From the NCBI GenBank assembly GCA_937930605.1, contig CALHBZ010000344.1, positions 1 to 14,487 on the forward strand: DNA of 14,487 nt. Direction: 5' to 3'. The translations under genes were made by a program, and so were the position numbers. This document shows positions 6,956 to 14,487 of the stretch, one piece after another. The notes below the pieces were generated by a model. That model was not told the DNA's origin and did no database searches. It was given only the letters and a program-made list of their open reading frames with translations. Every line of letters begins with the position of its first letter. Position 1 is the stretch's first letter. The stretch is from Streptococcus oralis. GTDB lineage: Bacteria; Bacillota; Bacilli; Lactobacillales; Streptococcaceae.

Positions 6956-7630
6956 ATGATAAAAATCTTATTAGTAGAAGATGACCTAGGCCTGTCAAAC
7001 TCAGTATTTGACTTTTTAGATGATTTTGCAGATGTCATGCAGGTCTTTGATGGAGAAGAAGGTCTCTACGAAGCAGAAAGTGGCGTTTATGACTTGATTC
7101 TGCTTGACCTGATGTTGCCTGAAAAAAATGGCTTCCAAGTTTTGAAAGAATTGCGTGAAAAAGGAATTACAACACCAGTCCTTATCATGACTGCCAAAGA
7201 GAGTTTGGATGACAAGGGACATGGTTTTGAGTTGGGAGCGGATGACTACCTCACCAAACCCTTCTACCTAGAAGAACTCAAAATGCGGATTCAAGCCCTT
7301 CTCAAACGTTCAGGCAAGTTTAACGAAAATACCTTGACCTATGGGGATATTGTCGTCAACCTTTCAACGAATGAAGTAAAAGTGGAAGATACTCCTGTGG
7401 AATTGCTCGGGAAAGAGTTTGAGTTATTGGTTTACTTCCTTCAAAATCAAAATGTCATTCTTCCCAAGACACAAATTTTTGACCGCCTATGGGGATTTGA
7501 TAGCGATACGACTATTTCCGTTGTAGAAGTCTATGTTTCAAAAGTTCGTAAGAAACTGAAGGGTACAGCCTTTGCTGAAAACCTTCAAACCTTGCGTAGT
7601 GTCGGGTATATTTTAAAAGATGTTCAATAA
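6956..7630 (+). CDS. ciaR: Response regulator CiaR
   Basis: This is a 224-residue OmpR/PhoB-type DNA-binding response regulator. The receiver domain (about 1-115) has the acidic pair D9-D10, the phosphorylated D51 in [10 protein letters not shown]79, and K101 in LTKPF. The C-terminal winged-helix domain (about 127-222) carries [10 protein letters not shown] and the recognition region [13 protein letters not shown], ending in LRSVGYIL. In pneumococci CiaR controls small csRNAs, htrA, competence and cell-wall stress resistance. It recognises TTTAAG direct repeats. The gene overlaps ciaH by 11 bases, and the two are co-transcribed from the promoter at 6923-6931. Confidence 0.97.
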   Translation: MIKILLVEDDLGLSNSVFDFLDDFADVMQVFDGEEGLYEAESGVYDLILLDLMLPEKNGFQVLKELREKGITTPVLIMTAKESLDDKGHGFELGADDYLTKPFYLEELKMRIQALLKRSGKFNENTLTYGDIVVNLSTNEVKVEDTPVELLGKEFELLVYFLQNQNVILPKTQIFDRLWGFDSDTTISVVEVYVSKVRKKLKGTAFAENLQTLRSVGYILKDVQ

Positions 7631-8957
7631 ACTAAAAAAAACATGGTATGCGGATGATTTCAGCTATTTCATTCGAAACTTCGGAGTGTTCACCCTGATT
7701 TTCTCTGCTATGACCTTGATTATCCTTCAGGTCATGCACTCTAGTCTCTACACCTCTGTAGATGAAAAACTCCAAGCCCTTAGTAGTAGTCCACAAGCTG
7801 TCATCCAATTAGCCCTTAATCGAGCAACTGAGGAAGTCAAGGATATTCAACCAGCAACAGCGGATGCCAGTAAGGCTGAAGTAAAGCCCAATGTTAGCTC
7901 AAATACAGAAGTTTTGCTCTTTGACAAGGATTTTAACCAACTCTTACTGGGCAATCGTTTTCTAGGCTTGGATAAGATCAAGCTGGACAAGAAAGAGTTG
8001 AATCATATTCGCCAAATTCAAGTTGTCAATAGCTATGGTCAGGAAGAAACCTATCGGATGATTTTGATGGAAACCAACTCTTCCTTCGTATCAAGCAATG
8101 TCAAATATGCTGCGGTTCTAATCAATACCAGCCAGCTTGAGCAAATCAGCCAAAACCACGAGCATTTAATTGTTGTAGTGATGGCTAGTTTCTGGCTCCT
8201 GTCTTTAATTGCCAGTGTTTACCTGGCACGTGTCAGTGTCAAACCCTTACTGGAAAGTATGCAAAAGCAGAAGTCTTTTGTTGAAAATGCAAGTCACGAA
8301 CTGAGAACGCCTTTGGCCGTTTTACAAAATCGTTTAGAAAATCTCTTTCGAAAACCAGAGGCAACCATCATGGAATCCAGCGAAAGTATTGCTTCCAGTC
8401 TTGAAGAAGTTCGCAACATGCGTTTCCTCACGACCAATCTTCTCAACCTTGCACGTCGAGATGATGGAATCAAACCAGAAATAGCAGAAGTTTCTCCACA
8501 ATTCTTTAAAACCACCTTTGCCAACTATGAGTTGATTGCTTCTGAAAATGATCGTGTTTTTGACTATGAAAATCGAGTTTATCGCCCATTCATGACCGAT
8601 CAGTTGCTCCTCAAACAACTCATGACCATCTTATTTGATAATGCCATCAAGTATACCGAAGATGATGGCAAGATTGAGTTTGTGGTCCATGCTACAGAAC
8701 GCCATCTCTATCTTACAGTAACAGATAATGGGATTGGAATCTCAGCTGCCGATAAGAAGAAAATCTTTGACCGTTTTTACCGTGTGGACAAGGCAAGAAC
8801 TCGTCAGAAAGGTGGCTTTGGCTTGGGACTTTCTTTGGCCAAGCAGATCGTTGATGCCTTACGAGGAACGATTACCGTGAAAGATAACAAACCTAGAGGA
8901 ACGATTTTTGAAGTAAAAATCGCTATTCAATCTCCTCCAAAACGAAAGAATAAATAA
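7620..8957 (+). CDS. ciaH: Sensor histidine kinase CiaH
   Basis: This is a 445-residue membrane kinase that phosphorylates CiaR. TM1 is at about residues 21-39 and TM2 at about 183-203, with an extracytoplasmic sensor loop of about 140 residues between them. The phosphorylated H226 lies in SHELRTP. The N box has N341, the G1 box DNGIGI is at 369-374, and the G2 box GGFGLGL at 398-404. T230, the residue changed to Pro in the cefotaxime-resistant pneumococcal mutant C306, is wild type here. Compared with the remembered pneumococcal protein, the kinase core is nearly the same, while the sensor loop and the middle of the C-terminal half differ more; this argues against S. pneumoniae. There is no strong ribosome site, so translation probably couples to ciaR. 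Confidence 0.97.
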   Translation: MFNKLKKTWYADDFSYFIRNFGVFTLIFSAMTLIILQVMHSSLYTSVDEKLQALSSSPQAVIQLALNRATEEVKDIQPATADASKAEVKPNVSSNTEVLLFDKDFNQLLLGNRFLGLDKIKLDKKELNHIRQIQVVNSYGQEETYRMILMETNSSFVSSNVKYAAVLINTSQLEQISQNHEHLIVVVMASFWLLSLIASVYLARVSVKPLLESMQKQKSFVENASHELRTPLAVLQNRLENLFRKPEATIMESSESIASSLEEVRNMRFLTTNLLNLARRDDGIKPEIAEVSPQFFKTTFANYELIASENDRVFDYENRVYRPFMTDQLLLKQLMTILFDNAIKYTEDDGKIEFVVHATERHLYLTVTDNGIGISAADKKKIFDRFYRVDKARTRQKGGFGLGLSLAKQIVDALRGTITVKDNKPRGTIFEVKIAIQSPPKRKNK

Positions 8958-8960
8958 AAA

Positions 8961-8986
8961 AGACAGTTTTGAGAAACTGTCTTTTT
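8961..8986 (+). terminator. Terminator of ciaRH
   Basis: AGACAGTTT and AAACTGTCT form a perfect 9-bp stem around TGAG, followed by TTTT. An A-run precedes the left arm. Confidence 0.88.
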
Positions 8987-8993
8987 AGATAAC

Positions 8994-9025
8994 AAGAAAA
9001 GAGGTTGGCACTACTACCAACCTCT
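8994..9025 (-). terminator. Terminator of the minus-strand membrane-protein gene
   Basis: AGAGGTTGG (9000-9008) and CCAACCTCT (9017-9025) form a perfect 9-bp stem with an 8-base loop. On the minus strand it is followed by TTTTCTTG. The stop codon of the gene overlaps the arm by 2 bases. Confidence 0.8.
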
Positions 9026-9308
9026 ATTTTGAAAGTTTTCGTTTAATCATCTTTCGTTGAAGTTGTAAAAGTGCAAAGCTTGTTCCCATTGCAGCGATAA
9101 AAGATAAGGCTGTATTTAATTTTAAGGCTAAAAAGATAAAGCTAAAAAGCACCATAAAAATACAAAAACAAGCAATATTTACAAAAAATAAAATCTCTTT
9201 TAAGTTAGGGCCGACTGGAGCTTCCGGTGTATAATCTTGATAAAGCGGAGTTTGATTCGATTCGGGAGCTTGTTCAAACTCATAAGCTTCTAGTTTTCTT
9301 GCGGGCAT
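9024..9308 (-). CDS. Small two-TM membrane protein (DUF3270-like)
   Basis: This is a 94-residue protein with an acidic, proline-rich N-terminus of about 37 residues. Two close hydrophobic segments follow at about 39-62 and 66-83, and the tail is basic (QRKMIKRKLSK). The basic tail predicts that both ends are inside the cell. The PARKLE start and the LFFVNIACFCIFM segment resemble the DUF3270 proteins known beside ciaRH in streptococci (SP_0800 in pneumococcus, from memory). The function is unknown. AAGGAGA (9314-9320) precedes the ATG. It converges on ciaH, and each has its own terminator between them. The conserved position next to ciaRH could mean a link to envelope stress, but nothing in the sequence proves it. 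Confidence 0.8.
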   Translation of the reverse strand: MPARKLEAYEFEQAPESNQTPLYQDYTPEAPVGPNLKEILFFVNIACFCIFMVLFSFIFLALKLNTALSFIAAMGTSFALLQLQRKMIKRKLSK

Positions 9309-9334
9309 GATTCTCTCCTTAACAGTACATAACT

Positions 9335-9343
9335 ATTTTATCA
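9335..9343 (-). promoter_or_regulatory. Extended -10 of the minus-strand membrane-protein gene
   Basis: On the minus strand TGATAAAAT is one base off the extended -10 consensus, and no good -35 is seen. The transcript would begin about 20 bases before the ATG. Confidence 0.5.
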
Positions 9344-9418
9344 TTTTTTATGCAGATAATTATTACAGAATTGTTACAAAACTACTAAAGTCTCTTATCA
9401 TTATCTGAGCCGCTCTTC

Positions 9419-9447
9419 TTGACACCTACTAGGGAAAGTGATAGCAT
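9419..9447 (+). promoter_or_regulatory. Promoter upstream of the ABC transporter operon
   Basis: A perfect -35 TTGACA (9419-9424), a 17-base spacer and -10 TAGCAT (9442-9447) with the extended TG at 9439-9440 make the best -35/-10 pair in the window. Transcription would start near 9454, leaving a leader of about 238 bases before the permease ATG, or producing a small RNA. Confidence 0.55.
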
Positions 9448-9453
9448 GGATGT

Positions 9454-9691
9454 TACACTTGAAACAGATGACCAGACCTACTCTTTTATAAATATACTGA
9501 GTAAGGAAGGGATAACTTATATAAATTGATTGCAAGCAAGTGCTTTTCCTAAGATAATTTGTTGAGTTGCTACCTTGATACTTTTGAAGTGTATTGGTAG
9601 GAGTTGTTTTGAATAGATGATAAGACAGAGATTCTGTCTATTGGACTGGGTGGCTTTTTGCTACCTCTGGGAAACGTTAAAGGAGATAAGC
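9454..9691 (+). promoter_or_regulatory. Long gene-free leader with several inverted repeats
   Basis: No convincing gene lies between the minus-strand gene and the permease. The stretch holds GCTACC (9569-9574) facing GGTAG (9596-9600). It also holds a perfect 17-base palindrome (9623-9639) and a hairpin GGTGGC-TTTTT-GCTACC (9649-9665). GCTACC occurs twice and each copy can pair with either G-rich partner, so alternative folds are possible. The last hairpin ends 14 bases before AAAGGAG, the ribosome site of the permease. It may be a regulatory leader, a small RNA or the wreck of a lost gene. A further in-frame upstream ATG at 9617 has no ribosome site. Confidence 0.4.
9623..9639 (+). repeat. 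17-base perfect palindrome upstream of the ABC operon
   Basis: AGACAGA and TCTGTCT are perfect inverted arms around GAT. The size and symmetry fit the operator of a dimeric repressor (TetR, MarR or GntR type), or an RNA hairpin. No regulator gene lies beside it. Confidence 0.5.
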
Positions 9692-10747
9692 ATGTATCTT
9701 GCTATCAAAGAAATATTACGAAACAAACTTCGATATAGTTTGATTCTAACTACTATTTTTCTTATCGCTTTTATGGTCTTTTTTATGACCAGTTTAGCTC
9801 TTGGCCTCGTGAGAAATAACAGAGCAGCTATTGATAACTGGCAAGCGACGGGTGTGGTTTTATCTGACTACGCAAATGATAATTTGACAGCATCCTTTAT
9901 TCCTGAAAAGAACTACAAGGATAAGAGTTCTAAAGAGGCTGCTCCCCTTGGCTATATGTTCGCTGTAACCAATCTAGTCGATGATAGTGAAAAGGTCAAT
10001 GTTTCCATCTTTGCTCAAGAGTGGGACTCTTTTATCTCTCCGAGTTTGACTGAGGGTCGTTATCCTGAAGGAGATGATGAGGTTGTCGTGGATCAGTCCT
10101 TTGAGAATTATGGGATGAAGCTAGGTGATACCATTCAGCTCAATGGAAGCGAGGCAAGTTACAAGATTGTAGGTCTGACTCAAGATAATAAATTTTTCAC
10201 CGAGCCTGTTGTCTTTACGAGTCTGTCAACTTATTGGACCTTACAAGGAACCTTGAAAGCCAATCGTTCCATTTCTGCCTTGGTATTGAAAAATGATACA
10301 GAAGTGGCTGGAGACGGACTGAAACAGATTTCTATTCCAAAAATGATATCGAAAATTCCTGGTTACACACCTCAGGTGAATGTATTTTCAGGCATGATTC
10401 TCGCTATGATTGTCATCACAGGCTTGATTGTGGGGATTTTTGTCTATATCATTACCATCCAAAAACTAGGACTTTATGGAATAATGCGGGCTCAGGGAAT
10501 ACAGATCAAAACCATTGTATGGTCTCTTTTCTGTCAAATCTTCCTTCTAGCTGGTATGGGGATTGCTTTAGCCTTGCTGGCTATTGGAGGAGTGATTTTA
10601 GTCTTACCAGCTACCTTCTTTTTCTACCCAAGTTGGTTAGCCTACTCTATCTTAAGTTTGGTAATTTGCTTGATGGCCCTTCTAGGTGGTGTCATTTCAC
10701 TTCCACGCTTGCTAAAGGTGGACCCGATTACTGCGATTGCAGAATGA
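9692..10747 (+). CDS. ABC transporter permease, FtsX/MacB fold (HrtB/DevC-like)
   Basis: This is a 351-residue membrane protein with the four-helix MacB/FtsX layout. TM1 is at about 16-38, then comes an extracytoplasmic domain of about 190 residues. TM2-TM4 are at about 233-257, 277-304 and 313-337. The start MYLAIKEILRNKLR and the end VDPITAIAE are hallmarks of this class. The length and the permease-then-ATPase order recall heme exporters HrtB-HrtA of Lactococcus and DevC-like exporters, so an exporter of heme or another amphipathic toxin is plausible but not shown. The start at 9692 is chosen because AAAGGAG lies 7 bases upstream; the longer open frame from 9617 adds 25 residues that do not resemble the family. 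The ATPase gene follows after 13 bases. Confidence 0.88.
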   Translation: MYLAIKEILRNKLRYSLILTTIFLIAFMVFFMTSLALGLVRNNRAAIDNWQATGVVLSDYANDNLTASFIPEKNYKDKSSKEAAPLGYMFAVTNLVDDSEKVNVSIFAQEWDSFISPSLTEGRYPEGDDEVVVDQSFENYGMKLGDTIQLNGSEASYKIVGLTQDNKFFTEPVVFTSLSTYWTLQGTLKANRSISALVLKNDTEVAGDGLKQISIPKMISKIPGYTPQVNVFSGMILAMIVITGLIVGIFVYIITIQKLGLYGIMRAQGIQIKTIVWSLFCQIFLLAGMGIALALLAIGGVILVLPATFFFYPSWLAYSILSLVICLMALLGGVISLPRLLKVDPITAIAE

Positions 10748-10760
10748 TAAGGAGAATAGT

Positions 10761-11441
10761 ATGACAGCATTGATTGAAATGACTCAAGTTACAAAAAAGT
10801 ATGGGGAAGGAAAGATGAAAGTCGTGGCCCTGCATGAGACGAATTTTCAGCTAAATGCGGGAGAGTTCGTGGCTATTGTTGGGCCTTCGGGCTCTGGAAA
10901 GACGACCTTTCTAACGACTCTAGGACAACTTCAGGAAGCATCGAGTGGAAAGATTCTAGTAAAGGGGAAGGAAACAGGCAGTTTGACGGAGAAGGAGAAA
11001 ACAGATCTCCGTTTTAGAGAGTTTGGTTTCATTCTCCAGGCTTCAAACCTAATTCCTTTTCTAACAGTCAAGGAACAGCTGGACTTGATAGACAGACTGG
11101 ATAAGGGAAAAAATAGTAAAAGTGACCGAAAAGAGCTCTTTGACCTGTTGGATTTGGAAAAAGTAAAAGATCATTATCCCAAGGCCCTATCGGGTGGCGA
11201 ACGTCAGCGTGCGGCAATAGCTAGAGCGCTCTATAACAATCCAAGCATCGTACTTGCAGATGAGCCGACAGCCAGTCTGGATACCCAGCGTGCCTACCAA
11301 GTAACGGAGATGTTGGCTGCCATTGCCCACGAACAAGGTAGAGGAGTTGTCATGATTACACATGATACACGCCTTCTTGATAAGGTTGACCGTATTTATG
11401 TTATGAATGATGGCCACCTAGTTGAAAAAACACATGTATAA
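10761..11441 (+). CDS. ABC transporter ATP-binding protein (HrtA/LolD type)
   Basis: This 226-residue ATPase drives the permease encoded just upstream. Walker A GPSGSGKT is at residues 41-48, the Q-loop Gln at Q93, and signature LSGGERQR at 143-150. Walker B ends in D167-E168, the D-loop is SLD at 172-174, and the switch His is H201. The size and the presence of a single domain match the MacB/LolD/HrtA group of mechanotransmission exporters. The start at 10761 is chosen because AAGGAG (10749-10754) is 6 bases before it. The earlier in-frame codon at 10737 lies inside the permease gene without a ribosome site. A terminator follows directly. Confidence 0.93.
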   Translation: MTALIEMTQVTKKYGEGKMKVVALHETNFQLNAGEFVAIVGPSGSGKTTFLTTLGQLQEASSGKILVKGKETGSLTEKEKTDLRFREFGFILQASNLIPFLTVKEQLDLIDRLDKGKNSKSDRKELFDLLDLEKVKDHYPKALSGGERQRAAIARALYNNPSIVLADEPTASLDTQRAYQVTEMLAAIAHEQGRGVVMITHDTRLLDKVDRIYVMNDGHLVEKTHV

Positions 11442-11449
11442 AAAAGAAA

Positions 11450-11480
11450 GTGGACGGTACTAGTTACTGTTCATCTTTTT
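11450..11480 (+). terminator. Terminator of the ABC operon
   Basis: Arms GTGGACGGTA and TACTGTTCAT pair over 10 bp with three G-T wobbles around CTAGT, followed by C and five T. An A-run precedes the stem. Confidence 0.7.
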
Positions 11481-11551
11481 ATTGAAAGCTTTAAAAATGA
11501 CTTTGACTTTTTATAAAACTCCTTGTATTCATAGCTGATTTTTGAGAATTG

Positions 11552-11560
11552 TGGTATAAT
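11552..11560 (+). promoter_or_regulatory. Extended -10 promoter of the U32 gene, apparently leaderless
   Basis: TGGTATAAT is a perfect extended -10 that ends only 7 bases before the ATG at 11568, so the predicted transcription start falls at or next to the start codon. No ribosome site is present in that gap, and the -35 is poor. Confidence 0.7.
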
Positions 11561-11567
11561 TTTCCTT

Positions 11568-12497
11568 ATGGAAAAGATTATCATTACAGCAACTGCTGAA
11601 AGTATTGAACAAGTTGAACAGTTACTCGAAGTTGGCGTAGATCGTATCTATGTTGGTGAGAAAGATTTTGGCCTTCGTCTGCCAACGACTTTTAGTCATG
11701 ACCAATTGCGTGAGATTGCTAAGTTGGTTCATGAAGCAGGCAAGGAATTGATTGTCGCGGTTAATGCCCTCATGCATCAAGATATGATGGACCGTATCAA
11801 GCCCTTCCTAGACTTCTTGGAAGAAATCAAGACAGACTATATTACAGTAGGAGATGCAGGTGTCTTTTACGTAGTCAACCGTGATGGCTATTCCTTCAAG
11901 ACTATTTACGATGCTTCAACTATGGTGACTAGCAGTCGTCAGATTAACTTCTGGGGTCAAAAGGCGGGTGCTTCTGAGGCGGTTTTGGCGCGTGAAATTC
12001 CATCTGCCGAACTCTTTAAGATGCCAGAGATTTTGGAAATTCCTGCTGAAGTATTGGTTTATGGTGCTAGTGTCATTCACCATTCTAAGCGTCCGCTCTT
12101 ACAAAACTACTATAATTTTACGCATATCGATGATGAAAAGACGCGTAAACGTGACCTCTTCTTGGCAGAACCAAGTGACCCAGAAAGCCATTATTCCATC
12201 TTTGAAGATAATCATGGTACCCATATCTTTGCTAACAATGACCTTGATTTGATGACCAAATTGACTGAGTTGGTTGAGCATGGTTTCACTCACTGGAAGC
12301 TAGAGGGGCTCTATACACCTGGTCAGAATTTTGTAGAAATTGCTAAACTCTTTGTCCAAGCACGCAGCTTGATTCAAGAGGGGAATTTCAGTCATGACCA
12401 AGCCTTCTTGTTAGATGAGGAAGTGCGCAAGTTACACCCTAAAAACCGTTTCCTCGACACAGGATTCTATGATTACGATCCTGATATGGTTAAATAG
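11568..12497 (+). CDS. Peptidase U32 family protein, short form
   Basis: This is a 309-residue U32-family protein. The N-terminus ITATAESIEQVEQLLEVGVDRIYVGEKDFGLRLP is typical of the short streptococcal and bacillar members. The central AVNALMH, YDASTMVTSS and HWKLEGLY segments are conserved in the family. U32 members include collagenase-like PrtC and tRNA- or ubiquinone-hydroxylation proteins such as TrhP and UbiU/V, so peptidase activity is not assured. This short form has fewer of the Cys residues that hold an Fe-S cluster in UbiU/V: no Cys is seen at all. The start is fixed by the family N-terminus, though no ribosome site precedes it. It is a single-gene unit between two terminators. Confidence 0.85.
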   Translation: MEKIIITATAESIEQVEQLLEVGVDRIYVGEKDFGLRLPTTFSHDQLREIAKLVHEAGKELIVAVNALMHQDMMDRIKPFLDFLEEIKTDYITVGDAGVFYVVNRDGYSFKTIYDASTMVTSSRQINFWGQKAGASEAVLAREIPSAELFKMPEILEIPAEVLVYGASVIHHSKRPLLQNYYNFTHIDDEKTRKRDLFLAEPSDPESHYSIFEDNHGTHIFANNDLDLMTKLTELVEHGFTHWKLEGLYTPGQNFVEIAKLFVQARSLIQEGNFSHDQAFLLDEEVRKLHPKNRFLDTGFYDYDPDMVK

Positions 12498-12502
12498 GAC
12501 AT

Positions 12503-12533
12503 AAAAACCCGAAATAAAAATGTTCGGGTTTTT
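12503..12533 (+). terminator. Terminator of the U32 gene
   Basis: AAAAACCCGAA and TTCGGGTTTTT form a perfect 11-bp stem with a 9-base loop; the right arm provides the T-run. It could work in both directions, though no gene faces it from the right. Confidence 0.88.
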
Positions 12534-12537
12534 CCAG

Positions 12538-12573
12538 TGTATCCATGAAATAAAAACGGATACATGTTATAAT
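12538..12573 (+). promoter_or_regulatory. rpiA-deoB promoter with an inverted repeat upstream
   Basis: TGTTATAAT (12565-12573) is a perfect extended -10. Directly upstream, TGTATCC (12538-12544) and GGATACA (12558-12564) are perfect inverted arms separated by 13 bases, and they cover the -35 to -15 area. Arm centres are 20 bases apart, about two helical turns, as in many repressor operators. No regulator gene is visible. Confidence 0.62.
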
Positions 12574-12602
12574 AAAAATAGCTCTTTAATGGAGGTGTTT
12601 AA

Positions 12603-13286
12603 GTGGAGAATCTGAAGAAAATGGCAGGTATCAAGGCTGCTGAGTTTGTCAAGGATGGCATGGTAGTCGGACTTGGAACGGGCTCTACTGCCTACTATTT
12701 CGTAGAAGAAATCGGTCGTCGGATTAAGGAAGAAGGTTTGCAGATTACTGCTGTAACGACTTCCAGTGTGACCAGTAAACAGGCTGAAGGTCTTAACATC
12801 CCGCTCAAGTCGATTGATCAAGTAGACTTTGTCGATGTGACGGTTGACGGGGCGGATGAAGTAGATAGCCAGTTTAATGGAATCAAAGGTGGTGGGGGTG
12901 CCCTTCTCATGGAGAAGGTTGTCGCAACGCCCTCAAAAGAATACATTTGGGTGGTGGATGAAAGCAAACTGGTAGAGAAACTAGGTGCTTTTAAATTGCC
13001 AGTAGAAGTGGTTCAGTATGGCGCAGAACAGGTCTTTCGTCGGTTTGAGCGAGCTGGATACAAACCAAGTTTCCGTGAAAAAGACGGCCAACGTTTTGTG
13101 ACCGATATGCAGAACTTTATCATTGACCTGGCCTTGGATGTCATTGAAGATCCAATTGCCTTCGGGAAAGAATTGGACCATGTCGTTGGTGTCGTAGAGC
13201 ATGGCTTGTTCAACCAAATGGTGGATAAGGTCATCGTTGCTGGACGAGATGGTGTTCAGATTTTAACTTCAACAAAAGCAAACTAA
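12603..13286 (+). CDS. rpiA: Ribose-5-phosphate isomerase A
   Basis: This 227-residue enzyme interconverts ribose 5-phosphate and ribulose 5-phosphate in the non-oxidative pentose phosphate pathway. The phosphate loop GLGTGST is at residues 23-29, DGADEVD at 82-88 with catalytic Asp, and [11 protein letters not shown] at 95-105 with catalytic base E104. The segment GVVEHGLF near residue 200 is the usual C-terminal block. Full length matches the family. The start codon is GTG at 12603, fixed by GGAGG at 12591-12595 with a 7-base gap. It shares an operon with deoB, 23 bases away, so ribose 5-phosphate from nucleosides feeds straight into this step. Confidence 0.97.
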   Translation: MENLKKMAGIKAAEFVKDGMVVGLGTGSTAYYFVEEIGRRIKEEGLQITAVTTSSVTSKQAEGLNIPLKSIDQVDFVDVTVDGADEVDSQFNGIKGGGGALLMEKVVATPSKEYIWVVDESKLVEKLGAFKLPVEVVQYGAEQVFRRFERAGYKPSFREKDGQRFVTDMQNFIIDLALDVIEDPIAFGKELDHVVGVVEHGLFNQMVDKVIVAGRDGVQILTSTKAN

Positions 13287-13309
13287 TCAACATAATAAGG
13301 AGATACACT

Positions 13310-14487
13310 ATGTCAAAATTTAATCGTATTCACTTGGTGGTACTGGATTCCGTGGGAATCGGTGCAGCACCAGATGCCAACAACTTTGTCAATGCAGGAG
13401 TTCCAGACGGAGCTTCCGACACACTGGGGCATATCTCAAAAGTTGTTGGTTTGAATGTGCCAAACATGGCTAAAATCGGTCTAGGAAATATTCCTCGTGA
13501 AACTCCCTTGAAGACCGTACCAGCAGAAAGCAATCCAACAGGATATGCAACAAAATTAGAAGAAGTATCGCGTGGTAAGGATACCATGACTGGACACTGG
13601 GAAATCATGGGACTCAACATTACCGAGCCTTTCGATACTTTCTGGAACGGATTCCCAGAAGAAATCTTGACAAAGATCGAAGAATTTTCAGGACGTAAGG
13701 TCATTCGTGAAGCCAACAAACCTTACTCAGGAACAGCTGTTATCGATGACTTTGGACCACGTCAAATGGAAACTGGGGAGTTGATTATCTATACTTCAGC
13801 TGACCCAGTGTTGCAAATTGCTGCCCACGAAGACATCATTCCTTTGGATGAACTCTACCGTATCTGTGAATATGCTCGTTCGATTACCCTTGAGCGCCCT
13901 GCTCTTCTAGGTCGTATCATTGCCCGTCCTTATGTGGGTGAACCAGGTAACTTCACTCGTACGGCAAATCGTCGTGACTTGGCAGTATCTCCATTTGCAC
14001 CGACTGTTTTGGATAAATTGAATGAAGCTGGTATCGATACTTACGCTGTTGGTAAAATCAACGATATCTTTAACGGAGCTGGTATCAATCATGACATGGG
14101 CCACAACAAGTCAAACAGCCATGGAATTGATACACTTTTGAAGACCATGGGACTTGCTGAATTTGAAAAAGGATTCTCTTTCACAAACTTGGTGGACTTT
14201 GATGCCCTTTACGGCCATCGCCGCAATGCTCATGGTTACCGTGATTGCTTGCATGAGTTTGATGAACGCTTGCCTGAAATTATCGCAGCTATGCGAGAGA
14301 ATGACCTCCTCTTGATTACTGCGGACCATGGAAATGACCCAACCTATGCAGGAACAGACCACACTCGTGAATACATTCCACTTTTGGCTTACAGTCCTGC
14401 CTTTAAAGGAAACGGTGTCATTCCAGTTGGACATTTTGCAGATATCTCAGCGACAGTTGCGGATAACTTTGGTGTTGAAACTGCCAT
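13310..14487 (+). CDS. deoB: Phosphopentomutase (partial, 3' end missing)
   Basis: This enzyme moves phosphate between C1 and C5 of ribose or deoxyribose, linking nucleoside breakdown to the pentose phosphate pathway and glycolysis. It belongs to the alkaline phosphatase superfamily and uses Mn2+. By alignment with the remembered Bacillus cereus protein, D13 (LDSVGIGA), D298 and H303 (DALYGHRR), D339-H340 (TADHGND) and H351 (GTDHTREY) bind metal, and T92 in [10 protein letters not shown] is the phosphorylated Thr. The window holds 392 codons of about 403, so only the C-terminal tail is missing. AAGGAG at 13297-13302 precedes the ATG. It follows rpiA in one operon. Confidence 0.97.
   Translation, partial: MSKFNRIHLVVLDSVGIGAAPDANNFVNAGVPDGASDTLGHISKVVGLNVPNMAKIGLGNIPRETPLKTVPAESNPTGYATKLEEVSRGKDTMTGHWEIMGLNITEPFDTFWNGFPEEILTKIEEFSGRKVIREANKPYSGTAVIDDFGPRQMETGELIIYTSADPVLQIAAHEDIIPLDELYRICEYARSITLERPALLGRIIARPYVGEPGNFTRTANRRDLAVSPFAPTVLDKLNEAGIDTYAVGKINDIFNGAGINHDMGHNKSNSHGIDTLLKTMGLAEFEKGFSFTNLVDFDALYGHRRNAHGYRDCLHEFDERLPEIIAAMRENDLLLITADHGNDPTYAGTDHTREYIPLLAYSPAFKGNGVIPVGHFADISATVADNFGVETA

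Noticed and set aside
9446..9529. A 27-codon open frame (MDVTLETDDQ...) upstream of the ABC operon, considered as a leader peptide or small protein.
   Set aside because: Its ATG overlaps the -10 of the best promoter, so it would not be in that transcript. The ribosome site is poor and no family is recognised. It may be a remnant of a lost gene.
9617..9691. A 25-residue N-terminal extension of the ABC permease.
   Set aside because: There is no ribosome site at 9617, the sequence contains the palindrome, and the family starts at the MYLAIKE sequence with a good ribosome site.
13330..13719. A minus-strand open frame of 129 codons inside deoB.
   Set aside because: deoB is certain on the plus strand, and the antisense frame shows no domain or translation signals.

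Overview
The window looks like a chromosomal segment of a mitis-group Streptococcus. The evidence is a low-GC Gram-positive gene style, an LPXTG-anchored surface protein, the pepN-ciaR-ciaH cluster, the rpiA-deoB operon, and many extended -10 promoters (TGnTATAAT) with poor -35 boxes. From memory, the CiaH sequence is close to, but not the same as, the S. pneumoniae protein, so S. mitis, S. oralis, S. infantis or a relative fits best. There is no insertion sequence, CRISPR array, tRNA or rRNA.

Layout. Positions 1-315 hold the C-terminus of an LPXTG wall-anchored protein and its terminator. Positions 324-662 hold a decayed remnant of a secreted DNA/RNA non-specific endonuclease. Positions 655-4176 hold a tightly packed six-gene operon of small enzymes: a Tad2/DUF2829 domain protein, a short-chain dehydrogenase, a Nudix hydrolase, a GNAT acetyltransferase, a stand-alone PEP-utilising-enzyme barrel without its catalytic Cys, and an ASCH protein. 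Positions 4237-6912 hold pepN with its own promoter, a leader hairpin and a strong terminator. Positions 6910-8986 hold the two-component system CiaR/CiaH. Positions 8994-9343 hold a small convergent membrane-protein gene on the minus strand. Positions 9419-11480 hold a MacB/HrtB-type ABC permease and its ATPase behind a long, structured untranslated leader. Positions 11552-12533 hold a U32-family peptidase gene that appears to be transcribed without a leader. Positions 12538-14487 hold rpiA and the 5' part of deoB (about 11 codons are missing at the window edge), with an inverted repeat just upstream of the promoter.

How the genes work together. CiaRH is an envelope-stress and competence regulator. 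PepN supplies amino acids from peptides. RpiA and DeoB link nucleoside ribose to the pentose phosphate pathway. The ABC pair is probably an exporter of a toxic small molecule such as heme or a peptide. The six-gene operon is the least understood part: several members belong to nucleotide- or NAD-handling families, but no shared pathway can be read from the sequence.

No clearly new defence system or mobile element was found. The best leads are the Tad2-like cellular gene and its operon, the Cys-less PEP barrel, the leaderless U32 gene, and the structured leader of the ABC operon.
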